A stretch of 64,000 bases of DNA. Source: Polyangiaceae bacterium (lineage in GTDB: Bacteria > Myxococcota_A > Polyangia > Polyangiales > Polyangiaceae). Every line of letters begins with the position of its first letter. The first letter of the stretch is position 1. The notes under the pieces were generated by a model, which was not told the origin of the DNA, did no database searches, and saw only the letters and a list, made by a program, of their open reading frames with translations. Positions 20,996-30,675 of the stretch are shown piece after piece. A program made the translations under genes and the position numbers. The stretch is from positions 1,612,001 through 1,676,000 of the forward strand of contig JABTUA010000003.1 in the NCBI GenBank assembly GCA_015075635.1, written 5' to 3'.

Positions 20996-21625
20996 TCAGG
21001 GAACGATCTCTGCCCGGGTGATCGAGTCGAGCCCGGGGAACTCACGGTCCAGGTAGGCGTTTCCTTCGCGCTGGATCTTGGCCTGGTCCGGCTTCTGCCC
21101 GTGCGCGGAGCTCAGCGCCAGGACCACGTCGAGGCCCTCGACCACCTCGGCGAAGGGCGCGAAGCCCATGGCGTCGAGGCGCGCGTTGTCGCCCAGGTTC
21201 ACGAACACCTGCGTGGTGCGGGAGGCCGGGCCGGCCATGGCGAAGGAGAGCCGGCCGCGAGCGTTGGACTCCTTGACCGGATCGTCCGGAAACTTCGCGT
21301 TGCGCCAGCGACCCATCACCGGCTCGCCGTCGGCGTGGATCCCCCACTGCGCGACGAAACCGGGCACGACGCGGAAGAAGCGCGAGCCGTCGTAGAAGCC
21401 CAGCTTGACCAGGTTGTAGAAGCGGGCCGCGCCGTTCGGTGACCAGTCGCGCACCACGCGCACCACGAACGCGCCGCGGCTGGTGGTGAAGCGGACCTTG
21501 TACTCGGCCGGCGCCTCGAGCGTGGCCTGCTCGGGTCCGGGGAACGGCTTCTTGGTGGAGCTGCCCTGCGACTGGCAGGCGAGCGCGAGCGCGACGAGGC
21601 TGGCGGACAAGAACGACCGACGCAT
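20996..21625 (-). CDS. Cyclophilin-type peptidyl-prolyl isomerase, lipoprotein
   Basis: Protein of 209 residues starting at the ATG of MRRSFLSASL; the frame runs further upstream only as a shadow. The N-terminus is a lipoprotein signal with lipobox LALAC at about residue 17. The cyclophilin domain (about 45-190) shows GAFVVRVVRDWSPNGAARFYNL, FFRVVPGFVAQWG (Arg and Phe of the active site kept) and TQVFVNLGDN. It should catalyse proline isomerisation during folding of exported proteins, anchored to a membrane. It follows the HEAT-repeat lipoprotein gene by 41 bases on the same strand, so the two may be co-transcribed. Confidence 0.88.
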   Translation of the reverse strand: MRRSFLSASLVALALACQSQGSSTKKPFPGPEQATLEAPAEYKVRFTTSRGAFVVRVVRDWSPNGAARFYNLVKLGFYDGSRFFRVVPGFVAQWGIHADGEPVMGRWRNAKFPDDPVKESNARGRLSFAMAGPASRTTQVFVNLGDNARLDAMGFAPFAEVVEGLDVVLALSSAHGQKPDQAKIQREGNAYLDREFPGLDSITRAEIVP

Positions 21626-21666
21626 GCCGGCACGCGTACACCGGGACGCCGCTCGGGGGGAAGCGC

Positions 21667-23460
21667 TCAGCGCGGCTCGACGGGGCCGAGCCGCGCCGCC
21701 GCCTCCGCTGCGCGCTTCGCCGTCGCGTCCGAGCCCGTCGCCAGAGCGAGCAGCACGCCGCGTTCTGCTGAAACCTCCAGCGTGTCCAGCGCCGCTTCGC
21801 GGTCGGGACCCGAGCGGGCCAGGTCGAAGAGCCGCTTGCGCAGCACCACGCGGGTGAGTGAGCGCGGGCCGGCGTCGTACTGGACATTGCCAAAGTGCGC
21901 AGCCAGGCTGCGGAGCGCGAAGTCGACGGGCGCCTGGCCGCGCACGAGGGAGGTCAGCGCGCGGGCGTTGCGGACGAAGCGGAACAGGCGTCCACTCTCG
22001 AGATCGCCTTCGCGCGTGACGTCGAGGCTCTGGGAGTAGTCCTCCCGGAGCTGAGCGAGCTCGGTGTCGCTGCTGAAGGGCTCTGCCGCGCGCCGAGCGG
22101 CCTCGACGCTTCCGCCCAGGAGCAACGCGACGGCGGCCGCCGGTCGAGTCTCGGCGCTCCCGAGCCTGCCGAGCAGCGCCTGCTCCGCGGCGCCGTCGAG
22201 GCCCGCGTACCCGAGCGCTCGAGCCGCGGCCATGCGGAAGGACGGCTCGCTTCCGGCGTCCGTCAGCTCCAGGAGCGCCGGCGTCGCCTTTGCCACCGAA
22301 CGGAGTCGCAGCGCCTCCAGCAGGCACGCGACGCGCCTCTGGGCGCCCTTGCTCTTGCTCGCCCTCCACTTGGCGAGCCGCTTGGTGAGCTCGGGCTCGT
22401 GCTTGGCGTCCAGGGTGGCCCCGAGCGCCCGACACGCCTCGTCTTGGCTCCCCTCGTTCTGCTTGTCGTCGTCGATGTGGCGGAGCAGAAGCGGGACGGC
22501 GCGTGCATCCCCCCACTCCGCGAAGCCGCTCGCCGCCCCGATGCCGAGCGCTCGGACCGTCATCCCCACCAGCGCGAGGCCGCCGTTCATGATGCTGTCC
22601 ATCGTCAGGTCGAGGGCCGCCGGTCGGCGCGCGAGCTGCTTGTCCAAGATCGACCAGGCCTTCGGATCCCTGAGCGCGCCGGTGTAGCGGAGCGCGGACT
22701 GCGCGATCAGCCATTTGTCTTCGAAGGGCGGCATGGCTCCGGGTTTGGGCAGCGCCCCCGGGGGGTCGGCCCAAGCCAGCAGCTGCTGGCGAGTCGCCCC
22801 GTCCTGGACTTGCATCCGCGCGAGGGCCCTGAGGCCGTTGGCGTGCGGCTGAGGGCCGTCCTCCAGCCACTTTCGCACGGCCTGCTGGGCCTCTCTGCGG
22901 ATCCGCTCGTGCTCTGCCGGGTGGAGCACGGCGAGGTCGGCGATCAGGCGCGCAGCGATCACGCGCTCTTCGTCGCTCCGCCGGAGCCCCGCCTGGTTCG
23001 GATCGTCGTCGCGGTAGACGGTCAGTGGGTCGAGGCCGAGGCGCGCCGCCAGGACCGGCAGCGCGCGCAGATCGCCGAGCTCCGCCAGCGCGAACGCGGC
23101 CTGGGTGCGCCGGTGCACCCGCTCCGGATCGGTGGGCCAACCTCTCGGCTCCGCGACGTAGGTCGCGAGCGTGTCGGCTCCGCGCGGGTCGGAGAGCGCG
23201 CGGATGGCGGCGAGGATGCGTCGGGTCTCGTGCCAGCGCTGCGTGGGCTCGGCGGTGCGCTCGGCCTGCTCGAGCTCCCGGACCAGCTCCCGCGTTCCCG
23301 GCGCGGTCGCCTCGCTCGGCGCGAGCGGAGCTGGGCTCGCGGTGGTCGGCTGGGGTGGCAGGGCAACGCTACGCGGGCGAGACTCCGGCGCGGGCTGCGC
23401 GCCGGCGCAGGCGCCGAGCCACAGCGCCAGCCCAGCAGCGATCCCAGCGATTCGACCCAT
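21667..23460 (-). CDS. HEAT-repeat lipoprotein
   Basis: Protein of 597 residues with a lipoprotein signal (MGRIAGIAAGLALWLGAC, Cys18) and a Pro/Ala linker. Most of the remainder is helical repeats of HEAT/PBS-lyase type (for example QAAFALAELGDLRALPVLAARL and RMAAARALGYAGLDGAAEQ). Such repeats form curved binding surfaces, and no catalytic motif is seen. It is probably an outer- or inner-membrane-anchored scaffold on the periplasmic side. The cyclophilin gene is directly downstream. The ligand is unknown. Confidence 0.75.
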   Translation of the reverse strand: MGRIAGIAAGLALWLGACAGAQPAPESRPRSVALPPQPTTASPAPLAPSEATAPGTRELVRELEQAERTAEPTQRWHETRRILAAIRALSDPRGADTLATYVAEPRGWPTDPERVHRRTQAAFALAELGDLRALPVLAARLGLDPLTVYRDDDPNQAGLRRSDEERVIAARLIADLAVLHPAEHERIRREAQQAVRKWLEDGPQPHANGLRALARMQVQDGATRQQLLAWADPPGALPKPGAMPPFEDKWLIAQSALRYTGALRDPKAWSILDKQLARRPAALDLTMDSIMNGGLALVGMTVRALGIGAASGFAEWGDARAVPLLLRHIDDDKQNEGSQDEACRALGATLDAKHEPELTKRLAKWRASKSKGAQRRVACLLEALRLRSVAKATPALLELTDAGSEPSFRMAAARALGYAGLDGAAEQALLGRLGSAETRPAAAVALLLGGSVEAARRAAEPFSSDTELAQLREDYSQSLDVTREGDLESGRLFRFVRNARALTSLVRGQAPVDFALRSLAAHFGNVQYDAGPRSLTRVVLRKRLFDLARSGPDREAALDTLEVSAERGVLLALATGSDATAKRAAEAAARLGPVEPR

Positions 23461-23480
23461 GGGTGGTCAGCCTAGCAGAG

Positions 23481-24179
23481 ATGATCTACACGTCGCCGAT
23501 GCGTCGCCTCGCCGTGCTGGCGTGTCTGGTCCAGACCGCGGCGTGTGCCTCGGGCCCGAGCCCGGCGCCTGCGACGCCCGCGGAGCCCGCTCCAGCAACG
23601 CTCGCGCCGGCAGCGGCTCAGCCGGCCGAGCCCGCCCCGGAAGAGCGTCGCTGTGAGAGCAGCCCGCGTGAGCCTTCGGACAACCTGAACGTCGTCATCG
23701 ACGACGCGGACGGTGAGCTCGGCAGCGCGCTCGCGCGAGCACCCGCGGACGCCGCCGGGCAGTGGGCCGAGGTACTGCGGAGGCTCTCGAAGGACTGCGC
23801 CGGCAGCGTCATCGAGCACGCGTTGCCCTCGGCGCGGGTGGTGCTGAGAGCCCCGGCGGACTGCCGTGCCGGCGGCCCCCAGAACGAGCTCACGTTCGAC
23901 TTCGTGCCTCGCGGCGAGGGCAGCTCGGTCCGAGCTCGGGGTAATCTCGTGGCTCAGGGTCGCGCGCTCGGGGTGGAGGCCCGGCTCACCCCCGGCGCAG
24001 ACGGCAGGGCGCTCTGCGCGGCGGGAAGGGTCGTCGCGGGCGCGACCAACGAGACGACCGCTGGCCCCAGACCCGCCGAGCCCGGCGCTCGCGAGGCGGC
24101 GGTGGCCCGGCAGCGCTGGCTGGTCGTGCCGTTCCAGCTGGTGGGTGGAGTGCTCGGTCTCTTGCCGGTCAAGCGCTGA
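23481..24179 (+). CDS. Hypothetical lipoprotein
   Basis: Unrecognised protein of 232 residues (226 if it starts at MRRLAVLACL, six codons later). A lipoprotein signal ends in TAAC, then comes a Pro/Ala-rich linker of about 35 residues. The folded part, of about 150 residues, includes LNVVIDDADGELGSALARAP, Cys pairs at RRCESS and KDCAGS, and AGGPQNELTFDFVPRG. The C-terminus contains a hydrophobic stretch VVPFQLVGGVLGLLPV. It diverges from the HEAT-repeat lipoprotein gene with only 20 bases between starts, so a shared control region is likely. No family assigned. Confidence 0.65.
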   Translation: MIYTSPMRRLAVLACLVQTAACASGPSPAPATPAEPAPATLAPAAAQPAEPAPEERRCESSPREPSDNLNVVIDDADGELGSALARAPADAAGQWAEVLRRLSKDCAGSVIEHALPSARVVLRAPADCRAGGPQNELTFDFVPRGEGSSVRARGNLVAQGRALGVEARLTPGADGRALCAAGRVVAGATNETTAGPRPAEPGAREAAVARQRWLVVPFQLVGGVLGLLPVKR

Positions 24180-24984
24180 GCTCGATCCCGACCACCCAGG
24201 CGCGAGCCGCCCAGTCACTGAACCAGCTCGTGAGCTCGGCTTCGATGGCGGCGGCTTCTGCGGGAACCTCGTCCATGGCGCTCTGGCACGCCGGGACCAG
24301 GGCGACGCCTCGACTCAGCGCCGAGAGCAGCGCGAACGCCCCGCGGCTCACCGACTGGTGACGCAGGTTGCGGGACGTGTCGCGGTAGATCACCAGCTGC
24401 TGCGGCTCGGGCTCGGGCAGTCGGACCTGCTCCTTCTCGCGAATGGCGCGCCGGAGCGCCGCTACCGGGTAGCCCACCGCGACCAGGCGCAACGCCGGGT
24501 TCAAGAGCAAGCGCGCGCTCTCCCACGCGCTCTCCGGGACGGCGGCGAGCTTCGCTGGCTCGAGGGGCGCCGCGTCGGCGGCGTCGAAGACCTCGATGTA
24601 GGCCCACTCGACCCGGGCCATGTCCACGCACAAAGTGTGGTTCGGCAACCACGACGACTGCTCGACGAACGCCGGCAACCGCTCGCCCAGATCGCGCAGA
24701 TTGTACGAGCGCGGCGGGTGCGCCGCGAGGTAGTCCTCGATCAGGCGCTCCCAGTCGGCCTGGCCCAGGACTCCGCCCAGCCCCTCGAAGTCCTCGACCA
24801 GGGAGCTGGTGTGGCGGAGCCAGAACTGCTCTCGGTAGATCTCGAGCTGTTCCGCGGGCGACAGTCGGTCGTTGCCGGTGGCGATCCGAGCCGACTGCTC
24901 GCGCACCGTCGGATCAGTGTCGATGGCGCGGCGCCGTTGGAGCAGCTCCGCGAGCTCGGCCTGAAGCTCGGCGACTCCGCTCAC
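24169..24984 (-). CDS. DUF2063 family protein, bufferin-maturation partner (BufC-like)
   Basis: Protein of 271 residues starting at a GTG that overlaps the stop of the upstream DUF692 gene (GTGA). The N-terminal helical domain has the DUF2063 pattern (AEQLEIYREQFWLRHTSSL, then FEGLGGVLGQADWERLIEDYL and HPPRSYNLRDLGERLPAFV). The C-terminal half resembles the family's second domain. In known systems this protein pairs with a DUF692 multinuclear iron oxidase and helps recruit the precursor peptide. Its place as last gene of a precursor-oxidase-partner operon supports that role. The 3' end overlaps the convergent lipoprotein gene by 11 bases. Confidence 0.85.
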   Translation of the reverse strand: MSGVAELQAELAELLQRRRAIDTDPTVREQSARIATGNDRLSPAEQLEIYREQFWLRHTSSLVEDFEGLGGVLGQADWERLIEDYLAAHPPRSYNLRDLGERLPAFVEQSSWLPNHTLCVDMARVEWAYIEVFDAADAAPLEPAKLAAVPESAWESARLLLNPALRLVAVGYPVAALRRAIREKEQVRLPEPEPQQLVIYRDTSRNLRHQSVSRGAFALLSALSRGVALVPACQSAMDEVPAEAAAIEAELTSWFSDWAARAWVVGIELSA

Positions 24985-25973
24985 GATGCGTCTCCTTCGC
25001 TCGCTTCGTGCTCCCGCGGTCCGCCCTGTGCCCAGCCGCGGCGCTCGGCGAGCGCCGATGGTGCGATCCTGGGCGGCCCCTCGGGATGCACGCGCCCGGG
25101 CACGGACTGGCCGGCGAGGCGCGCGGCGCGGGTCGCGAGCGCAGCGTCCCGCACGCCCCGGGCCTTGTCAGCCTCCGCCTGCAACACGGAGAACTCCGGG
25201 ATCTGGTCGTCCCACTCGATCAACGTCGAGACCGAGCCGGCCAGCTCGATGGTCTCCCGGTAGAGATCCCAGACCGGGTCGATGACGTGACCCGAGTGGG
25301 TGTCGATCACGTATTTCCCGAGGTTCGTGTGCCCCGCCAGGTGGATCTGCACGATGCGCTCGTGCGGCACGTTCCCGACGAACTCGTAGGGATCGAAGCC
25401 GTGGTTGTACGCGGAGACGTACACGTTGTTCACGTCGAACATCAGCCCGATGTCGGCGGCCTCGACGATGCGCGAGACGAACTCCCACTCCGGCATCGTG
25501 CTCGAGGTGTAGCTCATGTAGCTCGAGGTGTTCTCGAGGGCGAGGCGCACGCCCAGGTAGTCCTGCACGCGCTTCGCCCGCTCGCTGACCAGACGCACGA
25601 CCTCCTCGGTGTACGGCAGCGGCAACAGGTCGTGCAGGTTCGCTCCGGGGACGCCGCACCAGCAGAAGTGATCGCTCAGCCAGGGTGTCTGCGTCTCGTC
25701 CACCAGCCCCTTGAGCGAGCGCAGGTAGTCTTGGTCGGGCGCGGTGGGGCCGCCGATGCTCATCGAGACACCGTGCTGCACGACCCGGTAGCTCTCGCGC
25801 ACGGCGGACAGGTGGTAGCGAGGCTTGCCGCCCGCGACCATGAAGTTCTCGCTGATGACCTCGAAGAAGTCCATGCGCGGGCGCTGCGCGAGGATGTGCC
25901 GGTAGTGCGGCACGCGCAGTCCCACTCCGACACCGAGGTCCGGCAGGCCGAGGCGGGCAGGCATGGCTGACAC
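24981..25973 (-). CDS. DUF692 multinuclear non-heme iron oxidase (BufB-like)
   Basis: TIM-barrel protein of 330 residues in the DUF692/MNIO family, which modifies Cys residues of ribosomal peptides (for example in methanobactin and bufferin pathways). Candidate metal ligands visible in order are H67 (QHGVS), D101-H102 (SDHF), E147-N148 (LENTS), D180 (MFDVNN), H211 and H215 (HLAGH), D224/H226 (IDTH) and E253 (IEWDD). The GTG start (MSAMPAR) is used; an ATG three codons later is possible. About 40 extra residues follow the core. It lies between the Cys-rich precursor gene and the DUF2063 gene, so the substrate is almost certainly that precursor. Confidence 0.92.
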   Translation of the reverse strand: MSAMPARLGLPDLGVGVGLRVPHYRHILAQRPRMDFFEVISENFMVAGGKPRYHLSAVRESYRVVQHGVSMSIGGPTAPDQDYLRSLKGLVDETQTPWLSDHFCWCGVPGANLHDLLPLPYTEEVVRLVSERAKRVQDYLGVRLALENTSSYMSYTSSTMPEWEFVSRIVEAADIGLMFDVNNVYVSAYNHGFDPYEFVGNVPHERIVQIHLAGHTNLGKYVIDTHSGHVIDPVWDLYRETIELAGSVSTLIEWDDQIPEFSVLQAEADKARGVRDAALATRAARLAGQSVPGRVHPEGPPRIAPSALAERRGWAQGGPREHEASEGDAS

Positions 25974-25977
25974 TATA

Positions 25978-26009
25978 CGGCCCGCGCGAGGTCTCCCTCA
26001 CGCGGGCCG
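25978..26009 (-). promoter_or_regulatory. Intercistronic hairpin between the bufferin precursor and oxidase genes
   Basis: CGGCCCGCG-N14-CGCGGGCCG is a perfect 9-base-pair GC stem filling half of the 64-base gap between the precursor stop and the oxidase start. There is no T-run after it on the coding strand, so it is more likely an mRNA-stabilising element or partial attenuator than a full terminator. That would let the precursor be made in excess over its modifying enzymes (inference). Confidence 0.5.
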
Positions 26010-26037
26010 ATTGTTTCGCTCGAAGAGGAGGGAACGC

Positions 26038-26307
26038 TCACTTCGGGCAGTGAGCGTTGCAGCCGCCCTGACCCTTGCACTCGTTCTTGCCGGCGCAGTC
26101 GTTCTTGCCCTCGACCTTGCAGCCGCCCTTCCCCGCGCACTCGTGCTGACCCTTGCAGCAGGCCTTGGCGCCCGCTGCCGCTCCCGCGGGATCTCCGGCA
26201 CCACCCGGCGCCTTCGCGTCCGGCTGGTTGCCGCCACAGGCCACGGCCCCGAGCATGAGCCCCGCCGATGCCGCTGATGCAATGGTCTTCGAAAGGTTGA
26301 ACGCCAT
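26038..26307 (-). CDS. Cys-rich bufferin-type precursor peptide (BufA-like)
   Basis: Peptide of 89 residues. The ATG of MAFNLSKTIASAA is preceded by AGGAGA at ideal spacing; a longer frame begins 18 codons upstream but lacks this. Signal peptide residues 1-23 end in GAVAC (Cys24, possibly a lipobox), followed by an Ala/Gly/Pro linker. The C-terminal 40 residues hold eight Cys in short repeats (CCKGQHEC, AGKGGCK, GKNDCAGKNEC, KGQGGC, NAHC) rich in Lys and Gly. This pattern resembles the copper-sequestering bufferins of the BufA2 type, whose Cys are modified by a DUF692 enzyme before export (known). The DUF692 and DUF2063 genes follow directly. Confidence 0.88.
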   Translation of the reverse strand: MAFNLSKTIASAASAGLMLGAVACGGNQPDAKAPGGAGDPAGAAAGAKACCKGQHECAGKGGCKVEGKNDCAGKNECKGQGGCNAHCPK

Positions 26308-26358
26308 CCCTTGTCTCCTGTTCGCTATTTGCTGCCCGTCACGCCGGGCGAATCCTCC

Positions 26359-26377
26359 CACTACGAAGGTCGCAGTG
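26359..26377. promoter_or_regulatory. Imperfect palindrome upstream of the bufferin operon
   Basis: CACTACGA-AGG-TCGCAGTG has 8-base arms with one mismatch and sits about 50 bases before the precursor start codon, in the 190-base gap shared with the divergent aminopeptidase gene. The position suits a metal-responsive repressor or activator site, but no regulator gene is adjacent and no promoter boxes are convincing. Confidence 0.3.
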
Positions 26378-26496
26378 TTCCGGTTTCGCTCAGAGCAGAC
26401 CGGCGAGTCTATACGGAGAGACTGCCCGATGTCCCTTTTCGGCTCAGCCGTTCGGGGGTACGACCGTCAAGCTCGCCAGGATCGTAGGGTTTTGTC

Positions 26497-27885
26497 ATGT
26501 GGCCCCGCCCAAGCTCCCCCGCCGCCTTTGCCGCTCGCCGCCAGCGCCTCCAAGCCCGGCTGAAATCCCCCGCGCTCGTGGTCTCCGGCTACGCCCGCTC
26601 TAGGAATTTCCCAGCCAACCGCTACCCCTACCGGGCAGAGAGCCACTTCTTGTACCTGGTGGGCGCGCCCCTAGAAGGCGCCGCGCTCCTCGTCACGCCG
26701 GAGCGCGCGGTCCTCTTCGCCGAGCCCCCCGATCCGGAGGAGGCGCTCTGGAGCGGCGCGCAGCCCAGTCTGGAGCAGCTCGGGAGCGATCTCGGCATCG
26801 AGGTCCGCCCCATCGACGAGCTCCGGCTCACCGAGCCCGTCGCGCTCTTGCCGCCGCAGGATCGGGAGACGGCAAACTGGGTCGAGTCGATCGCACATCG
26901 GCCCGTCGACTCCGGCGGGGGCAACGAGCTCGAAGGCGCCGACGCAGCCCTGGCCGACGCGTTCATCGAGCTCCGACTGCGCCATGACGCCGCAGCCGTC
27001 GATCAGCTCAGGGAAGCGGCGCGCGTCACCGCGCTGGCGCACCGCGAGGGGATGCGTGCGACGCGTGCAGGTGTGCGCGAGTGCGTGGTCCGTGCGGCGA
27101 TGGAGGCGGCCATCATCGCCAGCGGGATGACCACGAGCTACGGCTCGATCGTCACCGTCCACGGGGAGGTGCTGCACAACGAGCGCCACGACGGGCTGCT
27201 CGCCGCGGGAGATCTGCTGCTGGCCGACGTCGGCGCGGAGACGCCGGAGGGTTGGGCGGGGGACGTGACGCGCACCTGGCCGGTGTCGGGCAAGCTCAGC
27301 CCGTCGCAGCGCGACGTGTACGAGGTCGTGCTCGCGGCTCAGGCCGCCGCCATCGCGGCGGTGCGTCCCGGCGAGAGCTACCGCGAGATCCACCGGATCG
27401 CCGGGCGCACGCTGGTGCGCGGCCTGACGGACCTCGGGCTGCTGCGCGGAGATCCCCACGACCTCTACGAGCGCGGCGCGGCGGCGCTGTTCTTCCCCCA
27501 CGGCATCGGGCACCTGCTCGGCCTCGACGTGCACGACATGGAGGATCTGGGAGACCGCGCGGGCTATGCCCCGGGCCGCACGCGCTCGGCTTCCAGGGGC
27601 GATCGCTACCTGCGGCTCGATCGCGAGCTCGAGCCGGGCATGTGCGTGACCATCGAGCCGGGCTTCTACCGGATCCCGTTCATCCTGGACGACCCGAAGG
27701 AAGTCGGCGACCTCGCGGACGCGCTCGATCGCGACGTGCTCGCGCGCCTGGCGGACGTGCGGGGCATCCGCATCGAAGACGACGTGCTGGTGACCGAGAC
27801 CGGCGCCGAGGTCCTGACCGCCGAGATCCCCAAGGCCGCGAGCGACGTCGAGGCGCTGGTGGGAGCCGGCGGAAGAGCAGGCTGA
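26497..27885 (+). CDS. Xaa-Pro aminopeptidase (M24B, PepP-type)
   Basis: Dimetal peptidase of 462 residues that removes N-terminal residues before proline. The N-terminal creatinase-like domain (about residues 8-165) includes YPYRAESHFLYLVG and FAEPPDPEEALW. The M24 catalytic domain (about 175-445) has the five expected ligand positions: D in LLADVGAE, D in GDVTRTWP, H in FFPHGIGHLLGLDVHD, E in VTIEPGFY and E in IRIEDDVLV. The length and motifs match PepP. There is no signal peptide, so it is cytoplasmic. It is divergent from the bufferin operon; no functional link is evident. Confidence 0.93.
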   Translation: MWPRPSSPAAFAARRQRLQARLKSPALVVSGYARSRNFPANRYPYRAESHFLYLVGAPLEGAALLVTPERAVLFAEPPDPEEALWSGAQPSLEQLGSDLGIEVRPIDELRLTEPVALLPPQDRETANWVESIAHRPVDSGGGNELEGADAALADAFIELRLRHDAAAVDQLREAARVTALAHREGMRATRAGVRECVVRAAMEAAIIASGMTTSYGSIVTVHGEVLHNERHDGLLAAGDLLLADVGAETPEGWAGDVTRTWPVSGKLSPSQRDVYEVVLAAQAAAIAAVRPGESYREIHRIAGRTLVRGLTDLGLLRGDPHDLYERGAAALFFPHGIGHLLGLDVHDMEDLGDRAGYAPGRTRSASRGDRYLRLDRELEPGMCVTIEPGFYRIPFILDDPKEVGDLADALDRDVLARLADVRGIRIEDDVLVTETGAEVLTAEIPKAASDVEALVGAGGRAG

Positions 27886-27895
27886 CGCTCCCCGC

Positions 27896-29107
27896 TCACG
27901 CGCGCGCGCGCTGCACGCGGGCCTCGGCCTCGAGCACGGCGGCCTTCCAGCTCGCGTCCACCGGCGAGATCAGCTGCGCCACGTCGCTCGGATTGGCGCC
28001 GCCGGTGATGGCCTCGCGGGCCTCTCCGGAGCCGGTCAGCAGATCGAAGGCCGGCACGTCCGCCTCGAACTCGTAGGTCTTGGTGCGGAAAGCGAAGGCC
28101 TCCGGGGCCTGCAGGCGGCAGAGCGTGATGATGGCGAGGTAGGCCGCCACCGGCCGGAACAGCGCCGGATCGGTCACCTGGAGCAGCACGCCGCTGCACA
28201 CCTCGCCGGCGTGCTTCTCGAACGAGGGGCGGAAGCGCGCCGCGCGCACCTGCGCGCCGGGGATGCGCTGCTCGTCGAGGGCGCGAGCCAGTCGCGGGCC
28301 GTCCAGGTACGGCGCGCCGACCAGCTGGAAGGGCAGCGTGGTGCCGCGCCCCTCCGAGAGGTTCGTGCCCTCGACCAGGCAGCCACCCGGGTAGACCAGC
28401 GCCGTCTCCAGCGTCGGCATGTTGGGCGAAGGCGGCGAGAACGGGCGGCCCCAAGCCGCTGCCGTGTGAAAGCGCTCCCAGCCCAGCGTGGGCACGATCG
28501 ACAGCGCGCCGTCCGGGCCGAGGCTCAGCCCGTCGCGCTCGGCGAACAGCGCGACGATCTCACCCAGCGTGAGCGCGTGACGGATGGGCAGCGGCTCGAG
28601 GCCGACGAAGGACAGGAAGCCCTCCATCTGCGGCGCGCCCTCCAGGGTCGCCGGATCGCCGGAGATGGGGTTCGGGCGATCCAGGATCACGACGTGTACG
28701 CCGGCCTGAGCCGCGGCGCGCGCGCTGAGCAGCGCCGACCAGACGTAGGTGTAGTAGCGGCTGCCCACGTCCACGAGGTCGATGACCAAGAGGTCGAGCT
28801 GGGCGAGCTGCTCCGGGGTCGGCGCCAGACTCTCCTTGGTCGTGCCATACAGGCTGATCACCCCGGGCCCTTCGGCGGCCTCGCTGCTCGCGACCGCTTC
28901 CTCCGCCTGGGCGACGCCGTCGAGCCCGTGCTCCGGAGAGAAGACCAGGGACGGGCTCGCCCCGAGCTCTTCGAGCACCATCAGGAGGTTGCGTCCCCGG
29001 CGATCGACGGCGGCGGCGTGGGTCAGGGCGCCGACGCGGGCGTCCCGCAGGCGGCGGCGGAGGTTGGAGAGCTGGCCACTGAAGAGCTGATCGGCGCCGG
29101 TGAGCAT
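27896..29107 (-). CDS. DUF1343 protein, NamZ-type exo-beta-N-acetylmuramidase
   Basis: Protein of 403 residues matching DUF1343 throughout. Segments include THAAAVDRRGRNLLMVL, FSPEHGLDGVAQAEE, SLYGTTKES, DLVDVGSRYYTYVWS, LDRPNPISG, MEGFLSFVGLEPLPIRHALT, PSPNMPTLETALVYPGGCL and GTNLSEGRGTTLPFQLVG. NamZ enzymes release terminal MurNAc from peptidoglycan fragments. This copy has no signal peptide, which fits intracellular muropeptide recycling rather than wall lysis, although it could also be translocated otherwise. It is convergent with the aminopeptidase gene (10 bases apart). Confidence 0.88.
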   Translation of the reverse strand: MLTGADQLFSGQLSNLRRRLRDARVGALTHAAAVDRRGRNLLMVLEELGASPSLVFSPEHGLDGVAQAEEAVASSEAAEGPGVISLYGTTKESLAPTPEQLAQLDLLVIDLVDVGSRYYTYVWSALLSARAAAQAGVHVVILDRPNPISGDPATLEGAPQMEGFLSFVGLEPLPIRHALTLGEIVALFAERDGLSLGPDGALSIVPTLGWERFHTAAAWGRPFSPPSPNMPTLETALVYPGGCLVEGTNLSEGRGTTLPFQLVGAPYLDGPRLARALDEQRIPGAQVRAARFRPSFEKHAGEVCSGVLLQVTDPALFRPVAAYLAIITLCRLQAPEAFAFRTKTYEFEADVPAFDLLTGSGEAREAITGGANPSDVAQLISPVDASWKAAVLEAEARVQRARA

Positions 29108-29209
29108 GGCGACAGGTCTACGCCCGAAACCGCGTGAAATCAGCAGGGAACTTCCAGGGTACGCAACCAGTTGCTAGATGGTCCGGGCTTAGCTAGCATT
29201 TTTTGCACA

Positions 29210-30574
<1,365 letters not shown>

Positions 30575-30675
30575 CCGCCAAGGGCCAACCGGCCCGGGTG
30601 TCGAACGGGGCGAAAGTCCGCTCCGTGCGCGACCGATGTTGGCTCGACCCGGGGTCTGGATCTAGGATCCCCGCC

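Noticed and set aside
27898..27910. Alternating CG run between convergent genes, possible Z-DNA
   Set aside because: Only about 12 bases long and ordinary for this base composition.
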